Assembly: GCF_041146395.1 (NCBI RefSeq)
Contig: NC_090983.1
Coordinates: 62,565,501-62,629,500, forward strand
Source of the DNA: Eulemur rufifrons
Lineage: Eukaryota; Chordata; Mammalia; Primates; Lemuridae
Direction of reading: 5' to 3'
DNA: 64,000 nucleotides
This document shows positions 49,415 to 60,819 of the stretch, piece after piece (the first letter of the stretch is position 1; each line of letters begins with the position of its first letter). Below the pieces are notes generated by a model, which was given only the letters and a program-made list of their open reading frames with translations, was not told the DNA's origin and did no database searches. The position numbers were made by a program, and so were the translations under genes.

Positions 49415-49530
49415 TTAATGCCCTTGAGATCTAAGGAAGAAAGTGAGGTTTGAGAAGGTTCCTAGGTTGTGGAAGATCACACAGCTAATTAGGGTCAGAG
49501 TCAAGTCCCTTCCTTCCAGTCCAATTGTTA
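49415..49530 (-). mobile_element. MIR SINE fragment
   Basis: Plus-strand text 'gaaagtgaggtttgagaagg', 'gatcacacagctaattaggg' and 'tcagagtcaag' is the reverse MIR core ('aggttaagtaacttgcccaa', 'ggtcacacagctagtaagtg'). Confidence 0.75.
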
Positions 49531-49639
49531 AGAACAGATTTATTATCTTGAAATACTGTACTCTAAACCTAGGAGGAAGTGACCTTATCTGCCTCAAAGT
49601 TTGCAAATCAATTATCTCACAGTGCCAAGGCAGCAGACA

Positions 49640-49830
49640 AGCCCAGGAATAAACCGCGTGACTCAGCCAGACCCCCTTCAGCAGGGCTGGCTTCAAAGCT
49701 GAGTCACGAAAAATTATATTGCAGAGTAAAGGTGCTATGTGTTCCTGGCCTTTGTCCCACAAGTAAAAGGGCGGAAAGTCTCGACCAAGTTATAAAATAG
49801 AGGTGTTTCTCTAAGGAAACTTTTTGCCAG
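49640..49830 (+). promoter_or_regulatory. Candidate regulatory cluster: paired AP-1/MARE sites and TATA
   Basis: Two copies of the NF-E2/AP-1-type core GCTGAGTCACG occur in opposite orientation (49657-49667 and 49698-49708), forming a perfect 11-bp inverted repeat. About 83 bp further on, TATAAAA at 49791-49797 could place a start near 49820-49825 on the plus strand. Several CpGs survive here in an otherwise CpG-poor, AT-rich background. It could be an enhancer/promoter or part of an unrecognised LTR. There is no transcript evidence. Confidence 0.3.
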
Positions 49831-51720
49831 TTCTTCAGTGGTTATTTTGTGTTTTATCTTTGCTACTCCTTGCTACCAAAGGATTAAATGTTAGATAGAG
49901 TATCACACCTTATAAGAGAAAATGGGATAATGGCTCCTGGATTTATTTATATTTTAATAAAGGACTCCAGAAGACCTTCATCAATCCTAAGAAAGAATGG
50001 CAGGTTGTGGCTAACGTTTTGGGGCAGCAAATCTCAGCCTAACATCACCCCAAACCAAACCATGTGGATGGCTAAATCAAAATAGTCTTACATCTTATTC
50101 CAGCAGGGATAATCTTGACCTTTTATAATTACCTTTCTCCAAATCTCCAACTGCAAAGGGAAGTATTGTGCAGCCATGCTTATCCAGCCCTGTCTAAACT
50201 GCCCTTCAGTTTATCCATCCCATTTTGCTTTGCACACTGGCTCGTAGTTGGAGATCTCCCCAGTACTTCCTGCAGACACTACTTATCATCTTCAAATGAG
50301 GAGCCTGAAGGAGAGTGAGAGAGATTCCAGCTCAGCACTTTATCCTTTGACCATGAATATCTCATCACTGTTTTTCATTTCTTTGGGTGGGTGGGTCCCT
50401 TTGTAGCAAAAGGGTTTGAGGCATCTCTCTGGATTACTGAAGTTTTCTTAGTTGTAAATCAAACAAAGTTCCAATTGAAGATATATCATATTACATTGTT
50501 ATTTTGCTCCTCGCATTTGGTATTATATTTTTCCCAATAAGTATAAATATTACTCAACAAAATAAATATTAATTTTCAGTCTCGTGACTTAACAAGATAA
50601 TATTATTTAAAATAAAGTTTTTATCTTGGGAAAACATCTGCATTTAAATACACTTTTTGAGAACACCCTAAAAGAGGTGTAGTCAAACAAGGAAATTTTC
50701 CATGGTTAGAAAGGACAAGCTGGGAATATGACCTGCAATGCCTCTTCTTGTAATAAGGGAAAAAATAAGCTCTCACTTACAAAAGAATGTGCCCCAAATA
50801 CTTCAGTAATGGATATAAGAAAACAATGACTCTATTTTTGCTCAGCTGTTATAGTAGTGATTGTTGTATTGTTCAGTCATTCATATTATTTCATGCAGTT
50901 CTGAAAATAGCTATCCATTATTGTTTGATGTATTAAATTCTCTTCTATCACTTATGAATACAAAAGTGCAATCATTAGCAAAGTAAGTTGTGCAGTATGC
51001 TAATTTGAATAAAATAACCCAGTTTTTAAAGTTTGAGTTCCTTTGCCTATTGACTTGAATCTGTCACAAATAAAGACAGAAATCACAATTATTTGAAATC
51101 AAAATGGAAATTCTTATGCTTGGAAATCAGGAAGATATCCAAGGATTGATCAAACTTCACTTGCGTGAAGCCTGCCACCATTAGCCAACATGGCCACCAT
51201 CATTCTTTAAAACTTGGGAAAATCATGTTGCTGTACATACTTTCTCTCCCTGAGTTTTAAGTATAGTGAAGCAATATCAATAAACATTCCATGACTCTTA
51301 CTGTATATAGCTAATATAAAAAAAATTCCACCATTTTTTAAAATGCTGTATTCATTTCACTCTCTCCTTTCTCTGTAAGAATATCACCTAGATCTCTTGA
51401 GACCATTTCTATATAGGAATCTTGGAAGTTTCTGCCTACATGATTCTCTGTTCCCACAGAGATACTCTGCTGAGGTTGTGCCCTCTGCTTTCTACCCCAA
51501 ACCCAGCAATCGTCTCAGCCTCCCTGGTTCTGCTCTGCTAAAACAGGTTCTCCAATGGCATCTCTTATGGTGGTATTGCTGGATTTCTTCCACTATCTAG
51601 TCCTCTTTCTCTTAACCCAAGTCATTCATTGCTTTTGCAAGGATATTCATAATATTCAGAGAGAACCTCCTTTCTACAGAAATGTATGAAAATCTTGTTG
51701 TAATTTTAAAATGTTGAGTT
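49831..51720. other. Non-coding stretch, nothing recognised
   Basis: Short chance-like frames only; no repeat family that I can name. Confidence 0.5.
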
Positions 51721-51724
51721 GCAT

Positions 51725-51805
51725 CAAATAAAACTGAAGTGAATTAAATTAAACTGAATGCAATAGAATGGACTGGACTATGATAAGATGAAATGGAATA
51801 GGGTA
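51725..51805. repeat. Degenerate GAAT/GGACT-type simple repeat
   Basis: About 80 bases made of loosely repeating five- and ten-base units such as gaatt, gaatg, ggact and ggaat. It looks like a degenerate short tandem repeat. Confidence 0.45.
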
Positions 51806-51894
51806 ACTTAGCACTGAACCCTTTTTCTTTGAAGCTTCCCTTGTTCATACTCTTATAGTAAGCCCAAGTTTCACTTCTTGGGGTGATAATTTCT

Positions 51895-52020
51895 TCTACA
51901 TTTTGGCTTTTATTTATACTCATTTTTATTTAAAGAATCACTCATGAAATGTATCTTCCTGAAAGATAGGAACTGGATCTTACTCATTCCTTGTCACTTT
52001 GTAGGCACTCGGTAAATGTT
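51895..52020 (+). mobile_element. L2 LINE 3' end fragment
   Basis: 'tcctgaaagataggaactgg', 'ttactcattccttgtcactt' and 'tgtaggcactcggtaaatg' follow the L2 3' pattern ('gggcagggactttgtct', 'agtaggcactcaataaat'). A T tract of about 16 follows. Confidence 0.6.
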
Positions 52021-52039
52021 TTTTTTTTTTTTTTGTCTG

Positions 52040-53725
52040 AGAACAAATTTATGCCATTTCTAAGTGATGGACGTTGACTGTGAACCATAAATAATGTAAA
52101 CAAGTTAGCACTGCCAGAGGTTAAGAGAAAGACCTTCCTGACTTTGAGCTATGATGCCTATGGCACAAGTTGGGAAAGGTCACAGAGTTGCATTCTATGG
52201 AAATTTGCAAGAGAAAGTGGAGAACTACTACAGGAAATGGCAACAGTTCTTCAGAGGGTCTTATTATTATTTCAGTCCAAGAAAACAAGTTTTACTTTTC
52301 CATTAAGGGCCATCTTAAAATCATTATCAGAATATTTCACAAATAAGAAATCATTGTTTCTACTTATATCTTTTTCCCCCACAGTTCCAGTTGCCAACTT
52401 TTCTGAAGAAAAGTGTTTTATATTTTTGATTACTCTATTTTCTATATGCCTGTCTTGGCTAGGGTTCCTCATTAAACTGACTACTTCTGTTGCCATTATA
52501 AGATATACAGACTTTCAGGAAGGCTTGTTACATTTCAGATGTGCCCACCCTGTTGGATAAATGTTACTTTCATCTCTCCCCCTTTGCCACTACTGCAAGG
52601 GCAGTTTATCTGCTAACAACCCCAAGTTTTCTCCACAACTGTTTCATTGCACCAAGGACAAGAAGCCCTGTAGGCTTCTGTGATGTAACTGGTATGTCAG
52701 ACAGTAGGGAGATTAGAGAGTCTCCAAGTTGCTCACTGAAAATGGGGAAAACAGAAGTTGCATGTTGACATAGCAGAGGGTTAGGAAGGACATTACCTCC
52801 TTGGAAATGTGATTGCAGTAGTTCTTTCCATAAACTTCCATCAGTCAAGAAATGCTGCATCTCCCTCTGTAGGAACTAAAGTTGAATTAACCTGCATTTA
52901 GATCAATGCTCCTTTTCTATTTCCCAGGAGGGGCTCAAGCCTACAAGGGAGCCAAGGGACCAGTTTAAAGTAATCTTGATTTTGGGGAGAGATGAGCTTC
53001 ATGTTCAAAAGCAGTGAAGTCTCCCAGCCTCATTCCCTCCTCAGTCAGCACAAATAAGAAATTCCTTACCTTGCTGTTCAAATTATTTATATGAGTCTTA
53101 AGGATTCACAAAGCCCTCATAAACATCTTAAATGAGAAAAAAAAAACCTGAAATATATTTTTATTCATTCTCAGCCTGGATTTCTCTAATAAATAGAATT
53201 ATTTTATTACCCAATCAATCCAAGTGTAGGTGTTTCAGTAGACAGATATATATTACCTTGCCATACATAAAAACCTCATAAACCTAAATGAAAACTAATT
53301 TTTTGTTTTTAGTAGAACTGAAAATAATAATAATGGTAATAATAATAATTTGATAGGATTTTCCTCATAGGAAGCCCATTTGTTTTCCCAATGATAGCAA
53401 AGGATGCTTATCAAGGGAAATAGGTCCCATTTCCACACTCAGGAATTACTTTTTTCTATTTGTCAACGGATATAGCCCAACCTTCAGTTCCCACACCATG
53501 AACAAGCATGATCTCTCCAGATGCCACCTTCACGTCAGCCCTAGGCAAAACACTGAAGTAGGCAAGGTATCCCAGTTTCTTTTTTCACTGTCATCTAACT
53601 TTCAGCCCTAGCTTCCTAAGGCCCTAGGTGCAGGACACTATCCTTGTTTGCCCTACTTGGGCACTGAACGTTAGTGGGGGGCACTGAACCCCAACCCCAA
53701 CAACAGTGGGCTCAAACCTGGGGAT
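52040..53725. other. Non-coding stretch, longest plus-strand frame
   Basis: Contains a 138-codon plus-strand frame (52144-52560) with a hydrophobic middle. A minus-strand frame overlaps it, and no homology is apparent; I treat it as chance. A direct repeat gggcactgaac occurs twice near 53657-53688. Confidence 0.45.
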
Positions 53726-53727
53726 CA

Positions 53728-53870
53728 GAAGCATTGACTCTGTCACCAACTGGTTTGTCATACATTAGATGTGTCATTGACCTCTCTCTGTGAAGCCGGA
53801 ACAAGAATATCTACTTTACTGGGACATGGTAAGGACTGGCAATATATATGTGGAAACTCTTTTGAAAGCT
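53728..53870 (+). mobile_element. Probable MIR fragment
   Basis: 'gcattgactctgtcaccaac', 'tagatgtgtcattgacctct' and 'tgtgaagccggaacaagaat' weakly follow the MIR order ('gtgtgaccttgggcaa', 'cctctctgtgcctca'). Confidence 0.4.
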
Positions 53871-54184
53871 TAAAGCACAAAAGAAACATAAGTATTTAAA
53901 CACCCTGAATTAATTTATGTTAAATGCCTGGCTCAATAGATATCCATTTTCTGGGAAAAAAAAAAAGTATTGTTTTTTTTTTTTAATAAATGATACTTTC
54001 CCCTTCCCCCTTTGCTATTGCCTCAGTTAGTGTTGAAGGACCTCCCCGCCCCGCCCTGCCTTCCAAAAATCTCAGACACACATGCACAAACACAAACTCC
54101 CTAGACTTGCAAGATCAGTATCTTCTCATACCTTTCTATCATAATATTCATTGCCTTTTACTTGTAATTACTTGTTTATTGCCT

Positions 54185-54300
54185 TCCTTACTTGATGTTA
54201 AGCTCTATGAGGTCAAGAACTGTGTCTATTTTGCTTACTTTTGTTTTGCCAGGACCTAACATTTTGAAGACACTCACTGAATGAATGAATCAATAAATGA
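54185..54300 (+). mobile_element. L2 LINE 3' end fragment
   Basis: 'gatgttaagctctatgaggt', 'caagaactgtgtctattttg', 'ccaggacctaacattttgaa' and a terminal GAATGAATCAATAAATGAATG-like tail. A good L2 3' match. Confidence 0.72.
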
Positions 54301-54865
54301 ATGAACACACACACGCACACATCACTCCAAAACCCTCTCCCACTTCCTTCATTCATGAAATTCTTCTAACTAGAGACAAATTATTTCACTCTGATTTGCA
54401 GATAATGAATATTTCCAGGGCATGTTTGCTTAACAACTGAATTTCACAGTAAGATTTAAACAATTAAAATCAGATGCCTTATGAGAATCAATTCTAATAA
54501 GGAGAGATCAAAAGAGGGAAAAGGCCAGGGAGAAAAAGGGTACAAACTGAGCCCTGGGCAAGACAATAAAAACCATGCTCATCTTGACAATTTGGCTTAA
54601 GTCTAGCCTATCCCTATTTTAAGTGTCTGCCTTTTGTTCTAGTCTGCTGCCTGTCTTGATTCCACTCAGTGCTGGTGGAGAATCTAAGTCAGCACCAAAT
54701 AAATGAGTGAAAGGAAATAGAGAAGAGACTATCCAAAGAGTGCCATGCCTTGGAGATGCAATAGAATCATTTTCTGTGGAAAATATCCCAAATCACTACT
54801 GGCATATTTGACTCATGTATGCATTGTAGCACAGGGGCTGTCTCAATAGTCCTTGGGACCTACCT
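54301..54865. other. Non-coding stretch, nothing recognised
   Basis: A short AC-rich tract near 54305-54322 and otherwise unique DNA. Confidence 0.5.
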
Positions 54866-54867
54866 AA

Positions 54868-55050
54868 GCCCAGCAGATTTTGGAATTAGGCAGACTTGGA
54901 ATCACATCTCAGCTTGGCCACTTAGGAGCTCTTTGACCTTGGGCAGGTAACTTAATCACGTTAAGCTCTATTTCTTCAACTGTAAAATGGAAATAGCAAT
55001 GCCTATGTGGAAGGTGACATGGGTAAATATAAGTATATACATTTTTTTCA
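54868..55050 (+). mobile_element. MIR SINE, well preserved
   Basis: Plus-strand MIR: 'ggcagacttggaatcacatc', 'tcagcttggccacttaggag', 'tctttgaccttgggcaggta', 'acttaatcacgttaagctct' and 'tcaactgtaaaatggaaata'. Confidence 0.92.
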
Positions 55051-55179
55051 TTTATTTAATGTGGAACTTGTGGAAAATTATAGCAAACAACAGTATTTTA
55101 AATAAAAGTCCTCTAAATTAATGAGGCTTAGGCAAGTCCACTCTATGGAGAAAAAATAAAGTTACTTTATGTTGACATA

Positions 55180-55400
55180 GAATTTTGCACTTCCTAAATT
55201 ACTTTCCCTTGAATCTTCCTCATCTAACTTGGTGTGACTCTATAAGGAAAGGAATAGGTTGTATTCTATCAATTATACAGAAATAATTGAAATGAGGTTA
55301 TGTGCCTTGGCTAAAGTTGCAGGAAAAAATCACAGGATGGGGAAGCTGGGTCCAGAGCTCAGAACCCAAAATTCAAGGCTTTTGATTCAAGACCCCCATG
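55180..55400 (-). mobile_element. MIR-type relic
   Basis: 'cttgaatcttcctcatctaa', 'ataattgaaatgaggttatg', 'tgccttggctaaagttgcag' and 'cagagctcagaacccaaaat' fit the reverse MIR order with heavy drift. Confidence 0.5.
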
Positions 55401-56050
55401 GTTTTCCCCATTCTAGGCCAGACTCAAGAATAAGAGTTTCTAGAATAGCAGACGGTGAAACCTCTTCATGTTCCTCAATATATGACTCCCCTGCTTTCTT
55501 CCCCTACCTATGAAAAAATAAAAAGATGTTAATGATTTGATGTGTCCTTAACTGAGGGAAACTGAGAACAGAAATTGCAGGAAGAGTTTATAATAAATTA
55601 TTCCAGTTGAAAGAGATTCTATTCTTCCTAGTTCTACCAGATCCAATTAAAAACTTACCTTTCCTTTCTCTTTTCACCTCTTATCTCTTCAACTCTTTCT
55701 CTTCTCTTTCTCTTATTTACTATATTCTTTTGGTCATCATTATAGTCCCTGCTAGCTCTAAAAATCTATTTTTCACCACTTTTGTTCTTTGTACCCTCTT
55801 GTAAACAAGCAAAAACAAACAAAACACAAAAACAAAACTCAAAATAGAAATATTGTTGTGGTTGTGGTAGACTTTTGGGGGGAGGAGTGTGGGGAGGCAC
55901 ATTATTGAGGAAAAATAGATTTAAGTGAGAGAAAATGTTAAGACTAGATAAAAGGAAGAAGTGGGCAATTTCATTAATTATCCCAGGTTTTCCACCTTTA
56001 AAGAAAAAGTTCCATTAAAGAATAGGTTCCATTCCAAGTATTTCTCTGAC
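55401..56050. other. Non-coding stretch, nothing recognised
   Basis: Pyrimidine-rich patch at about 55660-55730. No gene or repeat supported. Confidence 0.5.
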
Positions 56051-56054
56051 TTCT

Positions 56055-56165
56055 TAAAACTTAGCTTGTTAGAATTGGAAGACGTTTCATCTCCTTTCTT
56101 CTCACTATCCCCAAACACCCATTTTTACAGATGAGAAAACGAAAGCTAGAAAGTCTATATGACAG
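56055..56165 (+). mobile_element. Possible CR1/L3-type or MIR relic
   Basis: 'gttagaattggaagacgttt' followed by 'ttacagatgagaaaacgaaa' and 'gctagaaag' resembles the 'agaactggaagggacctcag' / 'gatgaggaaactgaggccca' pattern of ancient mammalian repeats. Confidence 0.4.
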
Positions 56166-56169
56166 GCAG

Positions 56170-59100
56170 AGTTGCAAAGAAGTCAAAGGAGCAGCAATTA
56201 TTCTTGTCTTTTGCATCAAGAATTCCTAATCCTTAGCCTCCCATGGTGTTAGAGAAAAAAGTTTAACAGACCAAATGTTAGTCGTCACAGGGAAAATTCC
56301 GTGAGAGAATTTGAATTCTTCGCATCAATTAAAATAAATACCAGTTACTTGGTGTGCAGCCATGATCTCTCTTTATGCAAAGAATGGATGTTGCTATAAA
56401 AAAAATGCACTTTTGCCAAATTCAGACTTCTTTCAAAACTCATGGGTTCAATTTTAAATCAAACTGAAATTATGTGATTCCCAAAGTTGTTTATGCATGG
56501 CAAAACCCCATTTCCTTCAAGTGAGTCAGCTATCTGAAGATCATTCATAATGTTTCAAGCACTGAAAAATAATTGGTTTAAATTAATTTTACAGTTATAT
56601 GATGAACATAGAAATTAAATTTCAAAATATCTCTGTGGGCTAATCTTGAATTTTTTTTTAACTAAAACATTGAATTGGTTTTTTTAAGGGTGTTTTTAAA
56701 ATTTGTATGAGTATAGTTATTTCTTATGTTTCAACTAACATAAACATAATCTCCTTAGTTCCAAGGTGAAATATAGTACTTCCAGTTAATCCACAAATAG
56801 ATGCTCTTGATTAAAAAAGGCATACAAAATATTTGGAAGTACCACTGGGATATAGTCAGGCAATGCAGTTACATGCAGAAGAATTGAGCAAATAATAGTG
56901 GCCAGAACCTGAAATTTTATTTATTCCTTGAGAAAGTCAGTCTCCATGGTATAAAAAGCAGCTGTTGGTGCTGGTAGAAATATAACATGGTAGAATACAA
57001 CGTATAAGTACATGGTGGTAGGCAAAAGTCTGCTGTCCAGGACAGCATTTGCAACCAGGAGCTCCAGCAGAGGTTAAGAAGGTGACTCAACTGGCAGCAA
57101 AACACAGTGTCAAGAATTCTTGGCAGGCAGGTGGACAACGAGCCTCGGGCAAATCTGTGTACAAGTAACACATTAGATAGGGTCAGATTGAATTCCTTCA
57201 TGGGAGACTATCCTAAAGGAACAAAGACTAAAGCAGGTTACAAGGCTGGGCTTCAGACAGGAAAGCAGAAATAGGGAAAATGTAGGAAAAGAACCAGAAT
57301 TGAGGAATGACGCAGAAGGCCAGTTATTCTGCTTGACCTACAAGGTCAAGGGCAAACTAGCAGCAGATGTGATTTGATCCTGTGTCCCCAAATAGAAGGC
57401 TTTACACGCTCTAAACCCTCCCATGTGGGGTTGGATTCCCAGTTCTGGATCCTGGCTCAGCAGGCCTGCCAAGTGACTTAGCTGGAGAAGATGGGGTTAG
57501 GGCTGTGCAGAGGCAAAGCCTGGTAAGAGCTCTGTAATTTTTCCACAATTACTTAAACATTGAGGGAATAAAAGCCTCAAATGCCCAACACTGTCACTAG
57601 TATTTGATACTGTATGCCAAGGATGGCTCAGAGGATATTTACCATTCTCATCTACCCGAGCATTTAGTATTCTACCTGAGATTTATGTGATCATGAGAAA
57701 AAAACAGCTAATGTTCTGCTTTTGTAAACCCAACCTGATAATACTATGTAAAGGAAAGAATGTGGAACTGAGTCTCCAAAGGCAGCCTTTTAGTCATGGA
57801 GCTGCTGCGACTGGCTGTGGCTTTTCTGCCACCACCTCCTAGCTTTGCTCTTGCCAGGTGCACATGGCAGGATGAGCTCACAGGTTCCTTAGAGCCACGG
57901 CTTTCTCCATTTCTCCATTTCTAGTCCAAAACTCCAAGGGATAAAGACTACTGAAGTATCTAAGGATTGTTCTTATAGAAAGTTCATATGGCATTCATAG
58001 CATTGAATGCTTAAATGAAATCCAAAAAGAGCACTTTGCTCTATGTGACTTCAGAACGTCATTAGCATCTATTAAGTAAATAGCTTACATTTCAAAGTAC
58101 ATTTATACAACTGTATTAAGAAGCCATTATAAAGGAACTATTACAGTTCTATTGAGCACATTCTCCAGCAGGTATATGATTGAGTTTTTGTTCCTTAATT
58201 TTTTTTTTACAAAGAAGAAGAAATTAAGACTTTTTAATCAAGCTAAAGTTAAAAAGAGACCATTAAAGCCTAAAATAATGAGTTGAGACAGGCTCTTCTG
58301 TCAAATTGAAGAATGGCTAATGAAAAGTCAAAATATACAGCTCAGGCTCTCTCAAGCAGTCACATTTGCATTGTGTTGAACATCCATGCTTATTAACCTT
58401 TAGTGTACACTATTTACCTTGTACTGTCCAATGAAAAATACATATATCTGTATCATAGAGATGTAAAATACACCTATGTTGTCCAGAGTTGTTCAATGGC
58501 TATTCAGTGAATTCTGTGATTTAAGTTAATTAAATACCAACATTTAAGACAAATTTCAAAGTCTTAAAAAAATTTACTAAAAGATTTGATGATAATTTGG
58601 ATAAGTAAAAAAATTATGGTTCACAAATGGCTTATTCTGCTCTTTTTATAACATATCCATGATTTGTATAGCAACCTGTCTTCAGAGGCATTTTTTCCTA
58701 GTAACTGTATGCCTCAGTATACTTGCATATGTATTAAACTATGATCCAAATATTTCTTTGCATTTTCCTAAAAAGTTGAATATTAGAACTTCCCTGCCAA
58801 TTAAACGTATAACAATATTTCTGTAAAACAAACATTATTGAACATAATAACATGTTGGACCATTTTTCCAAAGCAGAACCTAGAATAATTTTGCTAATCA
58901 TAATGTACATTTGCAATGTAAGCATAAAATAAAAAGTGGCAGAAATGCTTGTGTCTACCTGGTGAACTAAAGAAAATAATAATATTCTCTAAAGATAATA
59001 TGAAAATAATAAATATTTTATATTAATATGTGAACATGTTACTAATAAATGACTTTTTGTAAGTTCTCAAGCAATGTAATTGTGTAGCTTCATATATTCT

Positions 59101-59440
59101 AAGGTATTTCAGCTTAAATATTTATGCCTGATCTTTACTTATATTTTAATTGTGTTATTAGTAGTACTTTTACTACATTGAAACTTTTATTTATTCTGTT
59201 CTTATATTATTTCTTCCAAAAGTGTTTAATAGTTCTTCTTTTGCTAGGTTTTGAAAGGCTAAATGTTGCCACAATAAAGAAGAATGAGCTACTATTCTTA
59301 CCCTTGAGGGTCTCACACCCAGTTATGGCTTGATTTCAAAATTCCTCCATCTCCTATCATAACCTCCATTTTGACTTTCCTATATATGACTCTATTTAAC
59401 CTATTGAAGTTAATTTGCCTAAAGTTTCTTCCTTCCCATT
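56170..59440. other. Non-coding stretch with nuclear-receptor-like palindrome
   Basis: No gene or named repeat. At 57332-57350 there is a perfect palindrome, cttgacct-aca-aggtcaag. The region 56920-57560 is less AT-rich than the rest and could hold an unrecognised old LTR. Confidence 0.45.
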
Positions 59441-59446
59441 TCACAA

Positions 59447-59529
59447 TTCTTTCTTTCTTCCTTCTTTTTTTCTTTCTTCTTTTCCCTTTCCTTTCTTTTT
59501 TCCTTTCCTTTTTCCTTTCCTTTCCTTTT
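59447..59529. repeat. Pure 83-base pyrimidine tract
   Basis: CTTT/TTCC-type units with no purine at all on the plus strand from 59447 to 59529. Long homopyrimidine runs can form triplex (H-DNA) structures. Confidence 0.92.
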
Positions 59530-59534
59530 ACATT

Positions 59535-60075
59535 TCTTAAAGGAATTAGTTTCTGGATACATTGGGATCAAGTCTAAAAGTTATTAGGCTATATTTGTGA
59601 TTCATGACAATTTTTCTCAGAACCCAAAGTCATGGCTTCTTTATAATTATTTATGTCATGTACTTATATGTGTGCAATATCTGAGAAAAATATAAATATT
59701 GTACATAAAGCCAAAAAATATTTTTTTAAAAGTTAAATATCTCTTATGCTGTTTGAGCTCTATTTACATTTAACTTCTACTTACAATAATTTTCATTAGA
59801 AAATGCCTAAAAATTTTGCACTTTTCTTGTTAGACCTCCAGCTAGACTTCTTTCTTTTGTATATTTCTTATATGTCTTTAGATTTCCTTTTTACTTCTAC
59901 TCTGTGTAATAGCTCTAACTTCATCCATTTATTCATAGATAACTAAAACATTGACTCTGCTGGTCATGCAACCTGACAGTAAATTTTTAACAAACAAAAA
60001 TGCTTACTAAAATATCATTAAATTTTGCCCATTATAACATTCTATATTATTTAATTAACTAGAAATGGAAATTAT
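59535..60075. other. Non-coding stretch, nothing recognised
   Basis: AT-rich sequence without recognised elements. Confidence 0.5.
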
Positions 60076-60080
60076 AGTAG

Positions 60081-60394
60081 TAGTCACACATCACTTAACT
60101 ATGGGGAGATGTCCTGAGACATTAGGCAATTTTTGTCCTTGTGAGAACAAATGTACTTACATAAACCTAGATGGTATAGCCTACTGCACATCTGGGCTAT
60201 ATAATGGAGCTGCTAGTCTACAAACCTGTGTAGCATGTACTGTACTGAATACTGCTGGCAATTGTAATACAATGGTAAGTATTTGTGTACCTAAACATAG
60301 AAAAGGAACAGTAAAGATATAGTATTACAATATGGGACCACTGTTGCATATGTGGTCCACATAGACTGAAACATTGTTATGTGATGCATGGCTG
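60081..60394. mobile_element. Tigger-type nonautonomous DNA transposon, near complete
   Basis: Left end 'tagtcacacatcacttaact'. Right end 'gttatgtgatgcatggctg', whose complement cagccatgcatcacataac is the matching inverted repeat. Interior landmarks are 'acataaacctagatggtata', 'gcctactgcacatctgggct', 'gtactgtactgaatactg' and 'aacatagaaaaggaacagta'. TA follows the right end. About 314 bp, TcMar-Tigger type by memory. An 85-codon frame inside it is not a real gene. Confidence 0.83.
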
Positions 60395-60486
60395 TATTTA
60401 ATTTAACATATTTAAGGTCTTAAATGCGTTAGTGTTTCATACTTACATTTTCATTGTCCAAATAATTTTTTTATTTTTTATTTGAA

Positions 60487-60620
60487 AATTATTTATTGAG
60501 CACTTACTGTATGCCTGACACTATTCTAGCCAGTGAATAAAAGTAAAAAATAACCTTACAAAGCTTGCATTCTAGAGACAGGAGATCAATAATATAAATA
60601 AATATATGGGACTTATAATG
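60487..60620 (+). repeat. Unassigned dispersed repeat, 5' part (copy D)
   Basis: 'ttattgagcacttactgtat', 'gcctgacactattctagcca', 'gcattctagagacaggagat' and 'caataatataaataaatata' match the start of the family seen at 34760 ('tgctgggcacagttacaagg'). Confidence 0.5.
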
Positions 60621-60674
60621 TATATGATTTATAGCATTTTGTGCCATAATCACTTAGATGCTCCATTTAAGCCA

Positions 60675-60732
60675 TACTTGTTTTTTGTTTTGTTTTTGTT
60701 TTGTTTTGTTTTTTGCTGTGGGGGGGGGGGGG
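60675..60732. repeat. (TTTTG)n tract ending in 13 Gs
   Basis: T-rich TTTTG units (60680-60714) are followed after 'ctgt' by 13 consecutive Gs (60720-60732). Confidence 0.9.
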
Positions 60733-60734
60733 AA

Positions 60735-60815
60735 ACAACAAATGAACTAAAAACTACTTGCCCTCATGAAGCTTACTTCCTAGTGAGGATCCAGGCAATT
60801 AACATGTGTGATAGT
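60735..60815 (+). repeat. Unassigned dispersed repeat, second 5' copy (copy E)
   Basis: 'ctacttgccctcatgaagct', 'tacttcctagtgaggatcca' and 'ggcaattaacatgtgtgata' repeat the 'ccctgccctcatggagctta' motif of the same family. Copies D and E lie about 120 bp apart. Confidence 0.4.
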
Positions 60816-60819
60816 GGGA

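Noticed and set aside
52144..52560. 138-codon plus-strand open frame
   Set aside because: No recognisable domain, overlapped by a minus-strand frame, and no promoter or splice context that I could support.
53657..53690. Short direct repeat gggcactgaac as a target duplication
   Set aside because: Only about ten bases separate the copies and no inserted element fits; probably replication slippage.
60065..60322. 85-codon frame with several cysteines
   Set aside because: It coincides with a Tigger-type transposon whose consensus is non-coding.
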